Assembly (NCBI RefSeq): GCF_033118175.1
Contig: NC_083701.1
Location: forward strand, 52,093,001-52,157,000
Source: Dama dama
Lineage: Eukaryota > Chordata > Mammalia > Artiodactyla > Cervidae
Length of the DNA: 64,000 nt
Reading direction: 5' to 3'
Both the position numbers and the translations under genes were made by a program. The notes under the pieces are model-generated. The model was not told where the DNA came from, did not search any database, and was given only the letters and a program-made list of their open reading frames with translations. Shown here in pieces: positions 11,656-22,284 of the stretch. Within the stretch, counting starts at the first letter, position 1. Every line of letters starts with the position of its first letter.

Positions 11656-12684
11656 CTTCTTCAGTTCAGTTCAGTCGCTGAGTCGTGTCTGACTCTTTGA
11701 GACATCATGGACTGCAGCATGCCAGGCCTCCCTGTCCATCACTAATTCCCGGAGTTTACCCAAACTCATGTCCACTGAGTCGGTGATGCCATCCAACCAT
11801 CTCATCCTCTGTCATCCCCTTCTTCTCCTGCCCTCTTATCTTTCAGAATCAGTGTCTTCTCAAACTAGTCAGCTCTTCGCATCAGGTGGCTGAAGTACTG
11901 GAGTTTCAGATTCAACATCAGTCCGTCCCATGAACACTCAGGACTGATTTCATTTAGGATGGACTGGGTGGATCTCCTTGCAGTCCAAGGGACTCTCAAG
12001 AGTCTCCTCCAACACCACAGTTCAAAAGCATCAGTTCTTCAGCACTCAGTTTCCTTTATGGTCAACTCTGACCTCCATAAATGACTACTGGAAAAACCAT
12101 AGCCTTGACTAGACAGACGTTGTCGGCAAAATAATGTCTTTGCTTTTTAATATGTGGTCTAGGTTGGTCATAACTTTCCTTCCAAGGAGTAAGTGTCTCA
12201 ATTTCATGGCTGCAGTCACCATCTGCAGTGATTTTGGAGCCACCCCCAAAAATAAAGTCAGCCACTATTTCCCCATCTATTTGCCATGAAGTGAGGACTG
12301 GATGCCATGATCTTAGGTTTCTGAATGTTGATCTTTAAGCCAACTTTTTCACTCTCCTCTTTCACTTTCATCAAGAGACTTTTTAGTTCCTTTTCACTTT
12401 CTGCCATAAGGGTGGTGTCATCTGCATATCTGAGGTTATTGATATTTCTCCTGGCAACCTCGATTCCAGCTTGTGCTTCCTCCAACCCAGCGTTTCTTAT
12501 GATGTACTCTGAATATCAAAGTTAAATAACCAGGGAGACAATATGCAGCCTTCACATATTCCTTTTCCTATTTGGAACCAGTCTGTTGTTCCATGTCCAG
12601 TACTAACTGTTGTTTTCTGACCTGCATACAGATTTCTCAAAAGGCAGGTCAGGTAGTCTGGTATTCCCATCTCTTTCAGATTCT
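11656..12684 (-). mobile_element. BovB LINE 3' third, antisense, 5'-truncated
   Basis: Begins with the inverted BovB tail (ttcagttcagttcagtcgct) and runs back into the reverse transcriptase. The ORF2 remnant reads on the minus strand in broken frames (12258-12485 and 12062-12265). The palm motif is intact as RYADD within 12258-12485. It stops at about 12684, exactly where the next antisense SINE begins, and I find no convincing TSD. Confidence 0.92.
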
Positions 12685-12898
12685 TGAAGTGAAGTGAAAT
12701 CGCTCAGTCGTGTTTGACTCTTTGTGACCCCGTGGACTGTAGCCCACCAGTCTCCTCCATCCATGGGATTCTCCAGGCAAGAATACTGGAGTGGGTTGCC
12801 ATTTCCTTCTCCAGGGGATCTTCCCAACCCAGCGATTGAACCCAAGTCTCCAGCATTGCAGGCAGACGTTTTAACCTCTGAGCCACCAGGGACGTCCC
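12685..12898 (-). mobile_element. Bov-tA SINE, antisense
   Basis: Antisense Bov-tA with a gaagtgaagtgaaat tail start and a head ending near cagggacgtcc. It touches the 5' end of the antisense BovB at 12684. Whether it landed there by chance or marks a composite event is unclear. Confidence 0.92.
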
Positions 12899-12977
12899 AT
12901 AGGTATAATTCTCAGTATATTTTATAGATGAGGGAAGCAGAGATTAAATTATTAGATTTAACTAATGGCTTATGAAA

Positions 12978-13187
12978 TGAAAGTGTTAAGTAACTCAGTC
13001 GTGTTTGACTCTTTCTGACCCCATGGGCTGTACTCTGTGAGACTTCTGCCCATGGAATTCTCCAGGCAAGAATATAGAGAGGGTAGCCTCTTACTTCTAC
13101 AGGGGATCTTCCTGACCCAGGGATCAAACCTAGGTATCCCTATATTGCAGGTAGATTCTTTGTCCTCTGAGCACTAGGGAAGCCCTA
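12978..13187 (-). mobile_element. Bov-tA SINE, antisense, long TSD
   Basis: Antisense Bov-tA. The 22-base flanks at 12956-12977 and 13188-13209 are identical except for one base and both start atttaactaatggct. This is one of the longest duplications in the window. Confidence 0.95.
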
Positions 13188-13340
13188 ATTTAACTAATGG
13201 CTAATGAAAAGTAACAACTATTAGACTGAATATCTGTAAGTGTAACAGAAGATTTTGGTCTACTTATTCTCTCTTATTTTCATGAATGAAGCATATCATT
13301 TTATGATAGGCCTTGAACTACAGTTTGAGAATGAACAATA

Positions 13341-13566
13341 TATATATATCAGGAATTAGCCAACAAATGGGTAAATCTAGCTTTCTTCAGAATTTTGTAA
13401 ATGACTTTATTGGGACACAGTCACATCCACTTTGTTTCTGATTGTCTATGCTTGCTTTCACACTATAACGGTAGAGAAGAGTACTGGTGACAAAAATAAT
13501 ATAAAGTTTTGGGCCTGTAAAGCAAAAAAATGTATACTATATGGCCTTTACTGAAAGTCTGCCAAG
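13341..13566 (+). repeat. Ancient nonautonomous DNA transposon remnant (hAT-like)
   Basis: Contains, in order, gtaaatgactttattggga, attgtctatgcttgctttc and cactataacggtagag, then a decayed end near aaagtctgccaag. This is the widespread mammalian repeat whose ends read like gtcagcaaactttttctg. I am confident of the family type but not of its catalogue name. Confidence 0.6.
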
Positions 13567-13979
13567 TCATGATATAAAACAAAGTTTTCTTAAATGTCAA
13601 ATTTGGAACATTTAAATTACAATCGGTGTGCTTTGAAAAAAGTTTTTCATTACCAAGTATCTCTGGGAAATGAAAGATTAAAGAAACTAAACTTGGGAGT
13701 TTTAAATGAATTAATATATTTTGTGACTCTTGAAGAGGAAATTCAAATGGGTATATCTTTCCTTTTCTCCTTTGCTTTCTGTTTCTCTTCTTTTCACAGC
13801 TATTTGTAAGGCCTCCTCAGACAGCCTTTTTTATTTATTTATTTATTTTTTTGCATTTCTTTCTCTTGGGGATGGTCTTGATCCCTGTCTCCTGTACAAT
13901 GTCATGAACCTCCATCCATAGTTCTTCAGGTACTCTATAAGATCTAACCTTCTTGAATCTGTTTGTCATTTCACTGCAT

Positions 13980-14660
13980 AATTGTAAGGGATTTGATTAA
14001 GGTCATACCTGAATGGTCTAGTGGTTTTCCCTACTTTCTTCAGTTTAAGTCTGATTTTGGCAATAAGGAGTTCATGATCTGAGCCACAGTCAGCTCCTGG
14101 TCATGTTTTTGTTGACTATATAGAGCTTCTCCATCTTTGGCTGCAAAGAATATAATCAATCTGATTTCAGTGTTGACCATCTTGTGATGTCCATGTGTAG
14201 AGTCTTCTCTTGTGTTGTTTGAAGAGGGTATTTGCTATGACCAGTGCATTCTCTTGGTAAAACTTTATTAGCCTTTGCCCTGCTTCATTGCGTACTCCAA
14301 GGTTAAATTTGCCTGTTACTCCAGGTGTTTCTTGACTTCCAATTTTTTCATTCCAGTCCACTATAATGAAAAGGACATCTTTTTTGGGTGTTAATTCTAG
14401 AAGGTCTTGTAGGTCTTCATAGAACTGTGCAACTTCAGCTTCTTCAGCATTACTGGTTGGGGCATAGACTTGGATTACAGTGATTTTGAATGGTTTGCCT
14501 TGGAAACGAATAGAGACAATTTTGTCGTTTTTGAGACTGCATCGAAGTACTGCATTTTAGACTCTCTTGTTGACTATGATGGCTATGCCATTGTCTTCCA
14601 AGGGATTCTTGCCCACAGTAGTAGATAAAATGGTCATCATAATTAAATTCACCCACTGCA
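13980..14660 (-). pseudogene. BovB ORF2 remnant: APE-type endonuclease
   Basis: Minus-strand frames at 14450-14656 and 14167-14361 encode parts of an apurinic-like LINE endonuclease, including a DWN motif followed by a GVTGKFNLG-type segment. In an active element this domain nicks the target DNA. Frames are broken by stops and frameshifts, and the domain is separated from its reverse transcriptase by the inversion. Confidence 0.8.
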
Positions 14661-15292
14661 GTCCATTTTAGTTAGCTGATTCCTAAAATGTCAATGTTCA
14701 CTCTTGCCATTTCCTGTTTGACCACTTCCAATTTGCCTTGATTCATGGACATAACCATCCAGGTTCCTAGGCAATATTGCTCTTTACAGCATCAGACCTT
14801 GCTTCCATCACCAGTCACATCCACTACTAGGTGCTGTTTTTGCTTTGGCTCCATCTCTTCCTTCTTTCTGGAGTTATTTCTCTACTGATCTCCAGTAGCA
14901 TATTGGGCACCTACTGACCTGGGGAGTTCATCTTTCTGTGTCCTATCTTCTTGCCTTTTCATACTGTTCATGGGGTTCTCAAGACAAGAATACTGAAGTG
15001 GTTTGACATTGTCTTCTTCAGTGGACCACATTTTGTCAGAAATCACCACCGTGGCCCATCTGTCTCACGTGGCCCTAAATGGCATGGCTCATAGTTTCAT
15101 TGAGTTAGACAAGGCTGTGGTCCATGTGATTAGATTGATTAGTTTTCTGTGACTGTGTGTTTTCAGTCTGTCTGCCTTCTGATGGAGAAGGATAAGAGGG
15201 TGATGGAAGGTTCCTCATGGGAGAGAGTGACTGAGGGGAAAACTGGGTCTTGTTCTGATGTGCAGGGCCATGCCTAGTAAATCTTTAGTTCA

Positions 15293-15850
15293 ATTTTCTG
15301 TTGATGGCAGAGTTGTGGTCCCTCCTTGTTATTTACCTGGGGCCAAACCATGGTGGAGGTAATGAAGATAATGGTGACCTCCTTCAAAAGATCCCATGCA
15401 CGTACTGCTACACTCACTGCCCCCACCCTGAAACAGGCCACCACCAACACACACCTCCACTGGAGACTCCTGAACACTCACAGGCAAGTCTGGGTCAGTC
15501 TCTTGTGGGGCCACTGCTCCTTTCTCCTGGGTCCTGGTGCACAAGGTTCTGCTTCTCCATCCTGTGTAAGTTTTGGCAACTCTTTGGTGGGGTTAATGGC
15601 GACCACCTCCAAGAGGGCTTGTGCCATAACCAGGTCTGCTATACCCAGAGCACCGTCTCTGTGGCAGACCACTGCTGACCTGTGCCTCCACAGGAGACGT
15701 GCAAACACAGCTCTGTCTCAGTCTCTGTGGGGCCCCTGGGTCCTAGTGCATTCAAGGTTTGTTTCAGCCCTCTGAGCATCTCTGGTGGGAATGGAGTTTG
15801 ATTCTAAACACAAATTCACCCCTCCTACAGTCTTCCTGGGGTTTCTGCTT
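15293..15850 (-). other. BovB 5' untranslated region
   Basis: Relatively GC-rich part of the inverted BovB half. Long overlapping frames on both strands (15301-15678, 15326-15775, 15478-15708) reflect base composition, not coding. It includes the source of the short patch found at 16170-16229. Confidence 0.7.
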
Positions 15851-15851
15851 T

Positions 15852-16065
15852 GCCCTTGGATGTGGGGTAACTCATCACAGTCGCGCCAGCACCCACTATC
15901 ATACAGGGGTTTCTCTGACTCTGGATGTGGGTTATCTCCTCATGATCAATCCAGTGAAGCACAGATGCCACTCCTGACTTTGGACATGGGGTATCTCTTC
16001 ATGGCTGATCTAGCAAAGAGCAGCCACAACTCCTGACCTTGGATGTGGGATATCTCCTGTAGGCC
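15852..16065 (-). repeat. BovB 5' tandem repeat units
   Basis: Four diverged units of about 55-65 bases, each containing a version of ttggatgtggggtatctc: at about 15855 (ttggatgtggggtaactc), 15920 (ctggatgtgggttatctcc), 15979 (ttggacatggggtatctc) and 16040 (ttggatgtgggatatctcc). Their place at the element's 5' end suggests promoter monomers. That role is inferred. Confidence 0.65.
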
Positions 16066-16169
16066 GCTCACTGCTCTAGCGCAGAGTTCAAAAGAATACC
16101 AAGGAGAGATAAGAAAGCCTTCTTCATAGATCAGTGCAAAGAAACAGAGGGAAACAATAGAATGGGACC

Positions 16170-16229
16170 CACACTTCTGCCGGAGACTCCTGGATACTCA
16201 CAGGCAAGTCTGGGTCAGTCTCTTGTGGG
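16170..16229 (+). repeat. 60-bp patch of BovB 5' sequence inside the RT half
   Basis: 16170-16229 copies 15450-15509 in the same orientation with about six mismatches, all in the first half; the last 28 bases, starting acaggcaagtctggg, are identical. It replaces about 0.2 kb of the sense BovB that is present in the copy at 2462-4257 (roughly 2542-2750 there). Confidence 0.85.
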
Positions 16230-17280
16230 AATGCAAAGTCAAGTGGGCCTTAGGAAGCATCACTATGAACAAAGCTAGTGGAGGTGATGGAATTCCAACT
16301 AAGCTATTTCAAATACTAAAAGATGATGCTGTGAAAGTGCTGCACTCAATATGCCAACAAATTTGGAAAACTCAGCAGTGGCCATAGGACTGGAAAAGAT
16401 CAGTTTTCATTTCAATCTCTAAGAAAGGCAATGCCAAAGAATGCTCAAACTACCACACAATTGTACTCATCTCAAAAACTACCATAGTAATGCTCAAAAT
16501 TCTCCAAGCCAGGCTTCAACAGTACATGAACCATGAACTTCCAGATGTTCAGGCTGGTTTTAGAAATGGCAGAGGAACCAGAGATCAAATTGCCATCTCT
16601 GGATCATCGAAAAAGCAAGAGTTCCAGAAAAACATCTACTTCTGCTTTATTTAATATGCCAAAGGCTTTGACTGTGTGGATCACAATAAACTGTGGAAAA
16701 TTCTGAAAGAGATGGGAATACCAGACTACCTGACCTGCCTCTTGAGAAATCTGAATGCAGGTCAGGAAGCAACAGCTAGAACTGGACATAGAACAACAGA
16801 CTGGTTCCAAATAGGAAAAGGAGTACATCAAGGCTGTATGTTGTCACCCTGCTTATTTAACTTACATGCGGAGTACATCATGAGAAACGATGGGCTGGAG
16901 GAAGCACAAACTGGAATCAAGGTTGCCAGGAGAAATATCAATAACCTCAGATATGCAGATGACACCATCCTGATGGCAGAAAGTGAAGAAGAACTGAAGA
17001 GCCTCTTGATGAATGTGAAAGAGGAGAGTGAAAAGTTGGCTTAAAGTTCAACATTCAGAAAACTAAGATCATGACATCTGGTCCCATTACTTCATGGCAA
17101 ATAGATGGGGAAATAGTGGAACCAGTGGCAGACGTTCTTTTTTGGGGCTCCCAAATCACTGCAGATGGTGACCATAGCCATGAAATTAAAAGATGCTTAG
17201 TCCTTGGAAGAAAAGTTATAACCAACCTAGACAGCATATTAAAAAGCAGAGACTTTACTTTGCCAACAAAGGTCGTCTAG
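16230..17280 (+). pseudogene. BovB ORF2 remnant: reverse transcriptase
   Basis: The longest open piece, 16676-17044, includes the palm motif NLRYADD with both catalytic aspartates intact. 17071-17280 continues downstream in another frame. Frameshifts break the rest. Same protein as the remnant at 2532-4248. Confidence 0.85.
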
Positions 17281-17766
17281 TCAAGGCTATGGTTTTTGAA
17301 ATAGTCATGTATGGATGTGACAGTTAGACTCTAAAGAAAGTTGAGCACAAAATAATTGATGCTTTTTGAACTGTGGTCTTGGACAAGACCGTTGAGAGAG
17401 TCCCTTGGACTGCAAGGAGATCCAAACAGTCCATCCTAAAGGAGATTGATCCTGAGTGTTCATTGGAAGGACTGATGTTGAGACTAATGTTGAGACTGAT
17501 GTTGAGAGTGAAACTCCAGTACTTTGGCCACCTGTGGAAGAAATGACTCATTCGAAAAGATCCTGACTGGCAAAGACTGAAGGTGGGAGGAAAAGGGGAC
17601 AGAGGATGTGATCATTAGATGGCATCACCAACTCAATGGACATGAGTTTGAGTAGACTCCAGAAGTTAGTGATGGACAGGGAGGCCTGGCGTATTGCAGT
17701 CCATTGGGTTGCAAAGAGTACAAGACAACTGAGCGACTGAACTGAACTGAACTGAAAGAAGAAATT

Positions 17767-18395
17767 ATAAAGTGCAGTTTTAATAAGGAATTTTTTAACT
17801 GTAGAATTATTATTATTTTTGGAAAGCTAGTTTATGAATGTTAGGGTTTCAGGAGATCTCTGCTCTAAAACTGCACTAGACTACATGTTAATTTCTTATT
17901 TCAAAAAACATATTTTTCATTGTGCATTTTAATACTACAGAATATAAATCTGTATAATCATTGTTTATAAACAATGTCCTTTAAAGGTCAAATAAATAAA
18001 TGACTGAAAAGCTAGGAAATTATTGGTATTTTATATTTACTTTAAACTGATTGAACATCCAAGTTTATTTTCTTCTACCTAATTACTTTTGATATCATCA
18101 GCTCTTCACATATCCTTTTTAAGAAATACATTTCATTGGACATTTTCTCATATTGCCACTGCAAAAACACAATCAAGTCAAAGCAATAATCCAGGATATC
18201 ATTAAGATTCTGTCCCAGTTTCCAGCCCCTCTAGTGGCCACCAACAGTCCATGAGTTGATTTTATAGTAATGGAAGGTAGGGTTGGAGGAAATAATCTTA
18301 GTGTAACATTCCAAGAAGTATCTGTTTTTCTGCTTAGATGCTTATAGCTGTTTGACAGCAATATGTCTGAGGTCACACTACCCAGAAAGAAGGAT
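17767..18395. other. No gene or repeat recognised
   Basis: AT-rich spacer between the BovB insertion and the SLC29A4 retrocopy. Confidence 0.4.
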
Positions 18396-18465
18396 TGAAA
18401 ATTTGCTCCTTTTTTTTTTGGGGGGGGGGGGGGGGCGGGGCGTGGGCAGAGGCTCTGCCTTCATC

Positions 18466-18471
18466 TTTAAT
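18466..18471 (-). promoter_or_regulatory. Poly(A) signal ATTAAA of the retrocopy
   Basis: ATTAAA on the minus strand, about 30 bases before a C-run (16 G on the plus strand at 18420-18435) and a 10-base A-run (plus-strand T at 18410-18419). The spacing fits normal mRNA cleavage. The C-run between signal and tail is odd and may reflect slippage or the native 3' end. Confidence 0.7.
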
Positions 18472-19230
18472 GGCCAGTGTGGTACAGTCAGTGGACAGAC
18501 GCGTGGACGGGACCAGAGGGGGTGGGAGGGCGCCTGTCCTGCCCCTGGAGAAGCCCACGGCTGGCAGGATGCTCCAGGAATCCCCCCAGCTCAGGGTGCT
18601 GAGCCAGCCTGGAGCTCTGGAGGGACCGCCCCCCACCCTCTTCTACTTGCCAGGGACCCCTGGGCACGTCTGTCCCTCCCTGGACAGGGCTCAAGGCTTA
18701 GGTCGGGGGTGTGACTCCAGCCAGGCTGTGGACCCTGCTCGTGGCCCTCAAACTGTGCCCTCCGGTATCACAGGCGGCTGGAGGAAACGGGGAGGTCGAC
18801 CAGGCTCCCTGGGCAGACAGACCCCCAGGCCTGTGGCGTCAGGTGGGTACCAAGGTGCGTAGGGGTGCTGGCGCGGCGTGGGCGCACCCAGGTTGCAGCT
18901 CCCTCGTAGCAAAGGCATTTGCTGGGGACCCAGGGTTTGAGGACAGGGTGTGGGGGCAGGCCTGTGGGAGCGGGGTCCCCAGTGGAGGAGGTGCCGCCGA
19001 CGGTGGGGCCAGGGCCGTGGGGCCCTCAGAGCGGACCCAGCAGGGGACACGGGCTGGTGGTCTCCTCTCCTGAGGCAGGGGGGTGATGGTTGTGAGTGAC
19101 CCCACAGAGTGGGCCGCTGGACATGGGTGGGGGGCGGGGGCAGGCGGGAAACGGCGCGGACCATCCGTGCGCCCCCAGGCACTGCAGGCAGGAGTGGGGA
19201 GCAGGCCCGGCGGCCCTCCCTGGGCGGGGC

Positions 19231-19802
19231 TCAGAGGCCGGAGGGGAAAGAGGCGTTGGTGGCCGAGGGGCGCAGGCAGCTCCGGTAGGCGTCCCACGTG
19301 AGGCTGTAGGTGCAGTAGGCCACGGCCGAGCCCAGGGTCAGCCCCGTCATGTAGGACACGGTCATGGTGTTCCCCGCCAGCTCCCGCTGCTTGGGGCCCA
19401 CTTTGCCCGCCGCCAGGATCATGGCCACGCTGCCGAAGTAGCCATTGCTGATGCCCATGAGGAGGGAGAGGACGCAGGGCCAGGCCGGGTGGCGGAGGGC
19501 AGGTGTGCCGCTGGGGTAGACGCACAGGATGAAGAGGGGGATGAAGACCACGCGGAGGCAGGAGCAGGCCAGCAGGTGGGTGCCCCGCCAGTCCATGGGC
19601 AGCGCCGCCAGGATCTTGCCCACGAAGTCGGAGAGGTTGAACACGGCCATTAGGAGGATGGGCAGCCACTCGCCCAAGATGCAGTGGCGGATCTCGAACT
19701 CGAGACCCGGGAACAGGCACAGCGTGATGAAGTAGGTCACGGCGATGGAGAGCATGTCCGCCCAGATGACGCGGGCCACCACGTAGCGGTGCAGGTGCAG
19801 GG
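19231..19802 (-). pseudogene. SLC29A4: Final coding exon of the SLC29A4 retrocopy
   Basis: Open from the splice acceptor to the stop. Predicted membrane spans in order: IWADMLSIAVTYFITLCLF, LPILLMAVFNLSDFVGKILA, CLRVVFIPLFILCV, VLSLLMGISNGYFGSVAMI, TVSYMTGLTLGSAVAYCTYS. An open frame of about 190 codons and well-preserved CpGs suggest a young copy. The alanine after GYFGSV differs from the proline I recall in the human protein and could be a copy-specific change. Confidence 0.85.
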
Positions 19803-19922
19803 CTGTGGGCGGCCGGCGGGGTCAGAGGGCCGCGAGCCCAGGGGCCCCTGCCCACAGCCCGCGGGACCACCGGCCCCGCCCCGCCCCGCGCGCAGACCCG
19901 ACGCCCGGGCCGGCCCGCCCAC
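19803..19922 (-). other. Retained intron of the SLC29A4 retrocopy (120 bp)
   Basis: Minus-strand sequence CGAG|GTGGGC at the donor and CGCCCACAG|CC at the acceptor. Removing the 120 bases joins a split alanine codon (G + CC) and restores the transporter frame. The intron is very GC-rich. Confidence 0.87.
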
Positions 19923-20129
19923 CTCGGAAGGAGGGCCAGCTGCGCCTGATGAAAATTTGCTCTTTTATCATCATTAAGAAATTCAAACATGCATGCTTCA
20001 GCAGCATCCCATCATTGGTGGGACTGTTACTCATGAGCCAGACAAGGATACTGGGTGTGTTAGAAATTCATACTCTCTGAGTTCGTAACATTTCCAAGGG
20101 CCAAGTTGGCTTTAGAAAAAGTATTTTTA

Positions 20130-20428
20130 TTATAAATAGTATCTTAGGAAACATGAGATTTTTGCCTAAAAAATTTTATGACAGTTTGATTTCACTTGTT
20201 TGACTCAGTATGAATAGAATGCTAGATTTCTAATATAAAAAAAAAATAGATATGCAACAAGCAATAAAGGTTTACTGTACAGCATAGGGAACTAAAGACA
20301 ATATATGTAATAATCTATATTGGAAATAATTTTTAAAATAATACATGTGTATAAGTGAATCACCTTGCTGTGCACTTGAAACACTGTAAGTCAACTATAC
20401 ATCAATGAAGTATATACACATAAAAAAA
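20130..20428 (+). mobile_element. L1 3' end, sense, with 16-bp TSD
   Basis: Ends in an L1 3' UTR (ggtttactgtacagcatagg, then ttgctgtgcacttgaaacac) and an A-rich tail. The flanks agaaaaagtattttta at 20114-20129 and 20429-20444 are identical over 16 bases. The insertion is only about 300 bases, so strongly 5'-truncated. Confidence 0.88.
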
Positions 20429-20444
20429 AGAAAAAGTATTTTTA

Positions 20445-22046
20445 AGCATTTGTTTGCCAAATCAAGTTGGTGACTGAGGTCTACACATTATTTCATATTA
20501 TCAGAATAAAAAATATGCTAATATGAAAAAATTTCAGGAGCACTGAATCTAAAGTTCTATAACTTTAAGCCAAAAATGTAACTAAAACAAAGGGAAGAAA
20601 AATTTAAAGAAATTACTATTAAAGTTTCAATAGCCCTCTACTTGACAGAGCTTTTCCGATCTTGAGTTTATGATATTTCTCATCACTTTGTCAGTTTTAA
20701 TTTTAAAATATACTGACAGATATTAGGGTCTTGATATATTAAATGCACTGTGGATCAACAGATGTGAAATTTCTGTAAATAGGGTTAAGAGATTTCTAGT
20801 ATTACTTTTAGGAATATGCTGCAAAAATATATAAGGTGATAGTTAGCAACATGTATATTAATAAATCTGTCTTTCTCATGGTAGAAAATAAAAATATTAC
20901 AAAAATAAAAATGTTACAAAATCTTATTATCACTATAAATATCTAAAGAAGTCAAAATCATTTACAAAACCTCAACCAAAATGTGTTTTATCTTATGCAT
21001 TGCCATGTTAAACTCTTGAGAGAAAAAAGTTAAGAACCATATTATTAACCCTGTTTAGTGAAAAAGAAAAGGACCTTTCTTTAAAAAAAATTCAAATTAA
21101 AACCCCAGGTAATTTAGTTTGTATGTTTAATTGTACTTTCCTGTTTTCTGATTGATATAATGCCATGACACTTATGACTCAAAAAAAAAAATGAAAATAA
21201 AAAAGAATGACAGAAGAAAAAAGGACAAGAGAAATGCATAGGTAAGAATATTCTGTTGAGAAATAGGGCAAACTGAAAAGTAACTGACCTTGCGTAGTGT
21301 ATGCCTTGCGTAGCATATGAGAGTCAGGAATAATTGTGCCTGTTATTAAATTTTTAACCAAATGTTCATAAATGACTGTGGTATTGACTCCCGTATTCAG
21401 GCCACACCTGCTCTCAGGAGCACAGCAATAAGCAATCTGGTTGCAAAGACAGCTTTTCATTAGTAAAGCATTCCACAATAGCCAGGGTATTTTTACTCTG
21501 GATTTGCAGTTTGTGAAGAAAGAGCTTGAAAACAGACTTACAGACTTAGACTTGTTTGAAAGTAATAGCAAATTCTATTTCAAAAATAATAACAAAGAAG
21601 AGGAAATGTATTTTTACTGATCATAAAATCACAGCCTTCAGCATGAATTTTAAGTGACTCAAAGTTAATAGTCTCAATAGATGTTATAAAATTATTACAT
21701 CTGATTTTAAGAGTAAATGCTTAAAACACAAGGTATTTACCTTTTTATTTTAGTATATAAAGACAACATGAAAAAGAAAATGGGTAAAATTTTATATATC
21801 TCTTACATAATATGGCATAATATAAAATACACCATCTCAGAATGCAAGTCATGTTTAGTGAGGTCAGTATGCACAAAATAAGCAAATACATATTAAATAA
21901 TTTCCCCCAGCCTACAGAAACCTTACCATTAATGTTTTATTAAATGTATATTCTAATTGCTGACTATATTCTTGCTGCTTAACTAGAAGTTTTTTTTTTT
22001 TAATAGTTTTAATTCTACCACTGTTTAAAATAAAAACTCACTCATT

Positions 22047-22078
<32 letters not shown>

Positions 22079-22124
22079 GTCTCTTTGTGTGTAGAAAAGT
22101 AGTTTAATTGTGTGGCACACACAG
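20445..22124. other. No gene recognised; (TG)n near the right end
   Basis: AT-rich unassigned DNA. A (TG)n tract lies at about 22048-22070. The minus-strand frame at 21179-21571 is low-complexity and has no domain. Confidence 0.4.
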
Positions 22125-22230
22125 ACACCAATTTATGCTAATACCAACTTGTTTAATAACTATAGATTTGTACTGTATTTTGAAATCAGGGCATGTAATG
22201 CCTCCAAGGAAGGCATCCTTTGACTCCTCA
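22125..22230 (-). mobile_element. Short antisense L1 ORF2 remnant
   Basis: The block aactatagatttgtactgta followed by gcatgtaatgcctcc follows antisense L1 ORF2 3' sequence. Diverged fragment. Confidence 0.55.
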
Positions 22231-22284
22231 AGAGGAAGATTTTTTGTTAGTTTCATTCTGGACTCTTTATATACTTCTGTTTAG

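Larger units (their letters stand above)
13744..17755 (+). mobile_element. Nearly full-length BovB LINE with inverted 5' part
   Basis: One insertion in two opposed halves. 13744 to about 16080 is antisense and covers the 5' region and endonuclease. About 16081-17755 is sense and covers the reverse transcriptase to the ctgaactgaactgaactga tail. The flanks aagaggaaatt (13733-13743) and aagaagaaatt (17756-17766) form an 11-base TSD with one mismatch, so both halves entered together. The antisense half stops after cccatttgaat (reverse complement of about 13741-13751) and the sense half starts at gcagagttc, which are neighbours in the BovB consensus as I recall it. This is a clean twin-priming-type inversion. 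Confidence 0.9.
18396..19962 (-). pseudogene. SLC29A4: SLC29A4 (PMAT/ENT4) 3' retrocopy retaining one intron
   Basis: A GC-rich island in AT-rich DNA. On the minus strand it contains the last 28 bases of one exon (19950-19923), a GT-AG intron (19922-19803), the final coding exon (19802-19231) and a 3' UTR ending in poly(A). Spliced in silico, the frame joins cleanly as RRSWPSFR-ALHLHRYV and runs without a stop to TGA at 19231. The protein is recognisable as the C-terminal five transmembrane segments of the plasma membrane monoamine transporter, a polyspecific organic cation/monoamine carrier; the ENT-type NLSDFVGK motif is present. The N-terminal half is absent, so no working transporter is expected. 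The 13-base flanks tgaaaatttgctc (18396-18408 and 19950-19962) are a TSD, and the poly(A) sits next to the left flank. This marks LINE-mediated retrotransposition of a 5'-truncated, incompletely spliced transcript. Gene identity is from recall of the protein. Confidence 0.88.

Noticed and set aside
15301..15775. 125- and 149-codon plus-strand frames
   Set aside because: They lie in the antisense BovB 5' untranslated region.
18839..19990. A 383-codon minus-strand frame through the GC-rich island, the longest in the window
   Set aside because: It is out of frame with the SLC29A4 coding sequence and runs through intron and UTR. GC-rich DNA has few stop codons. The real frame is the one joined across the 19803-19922 intron.
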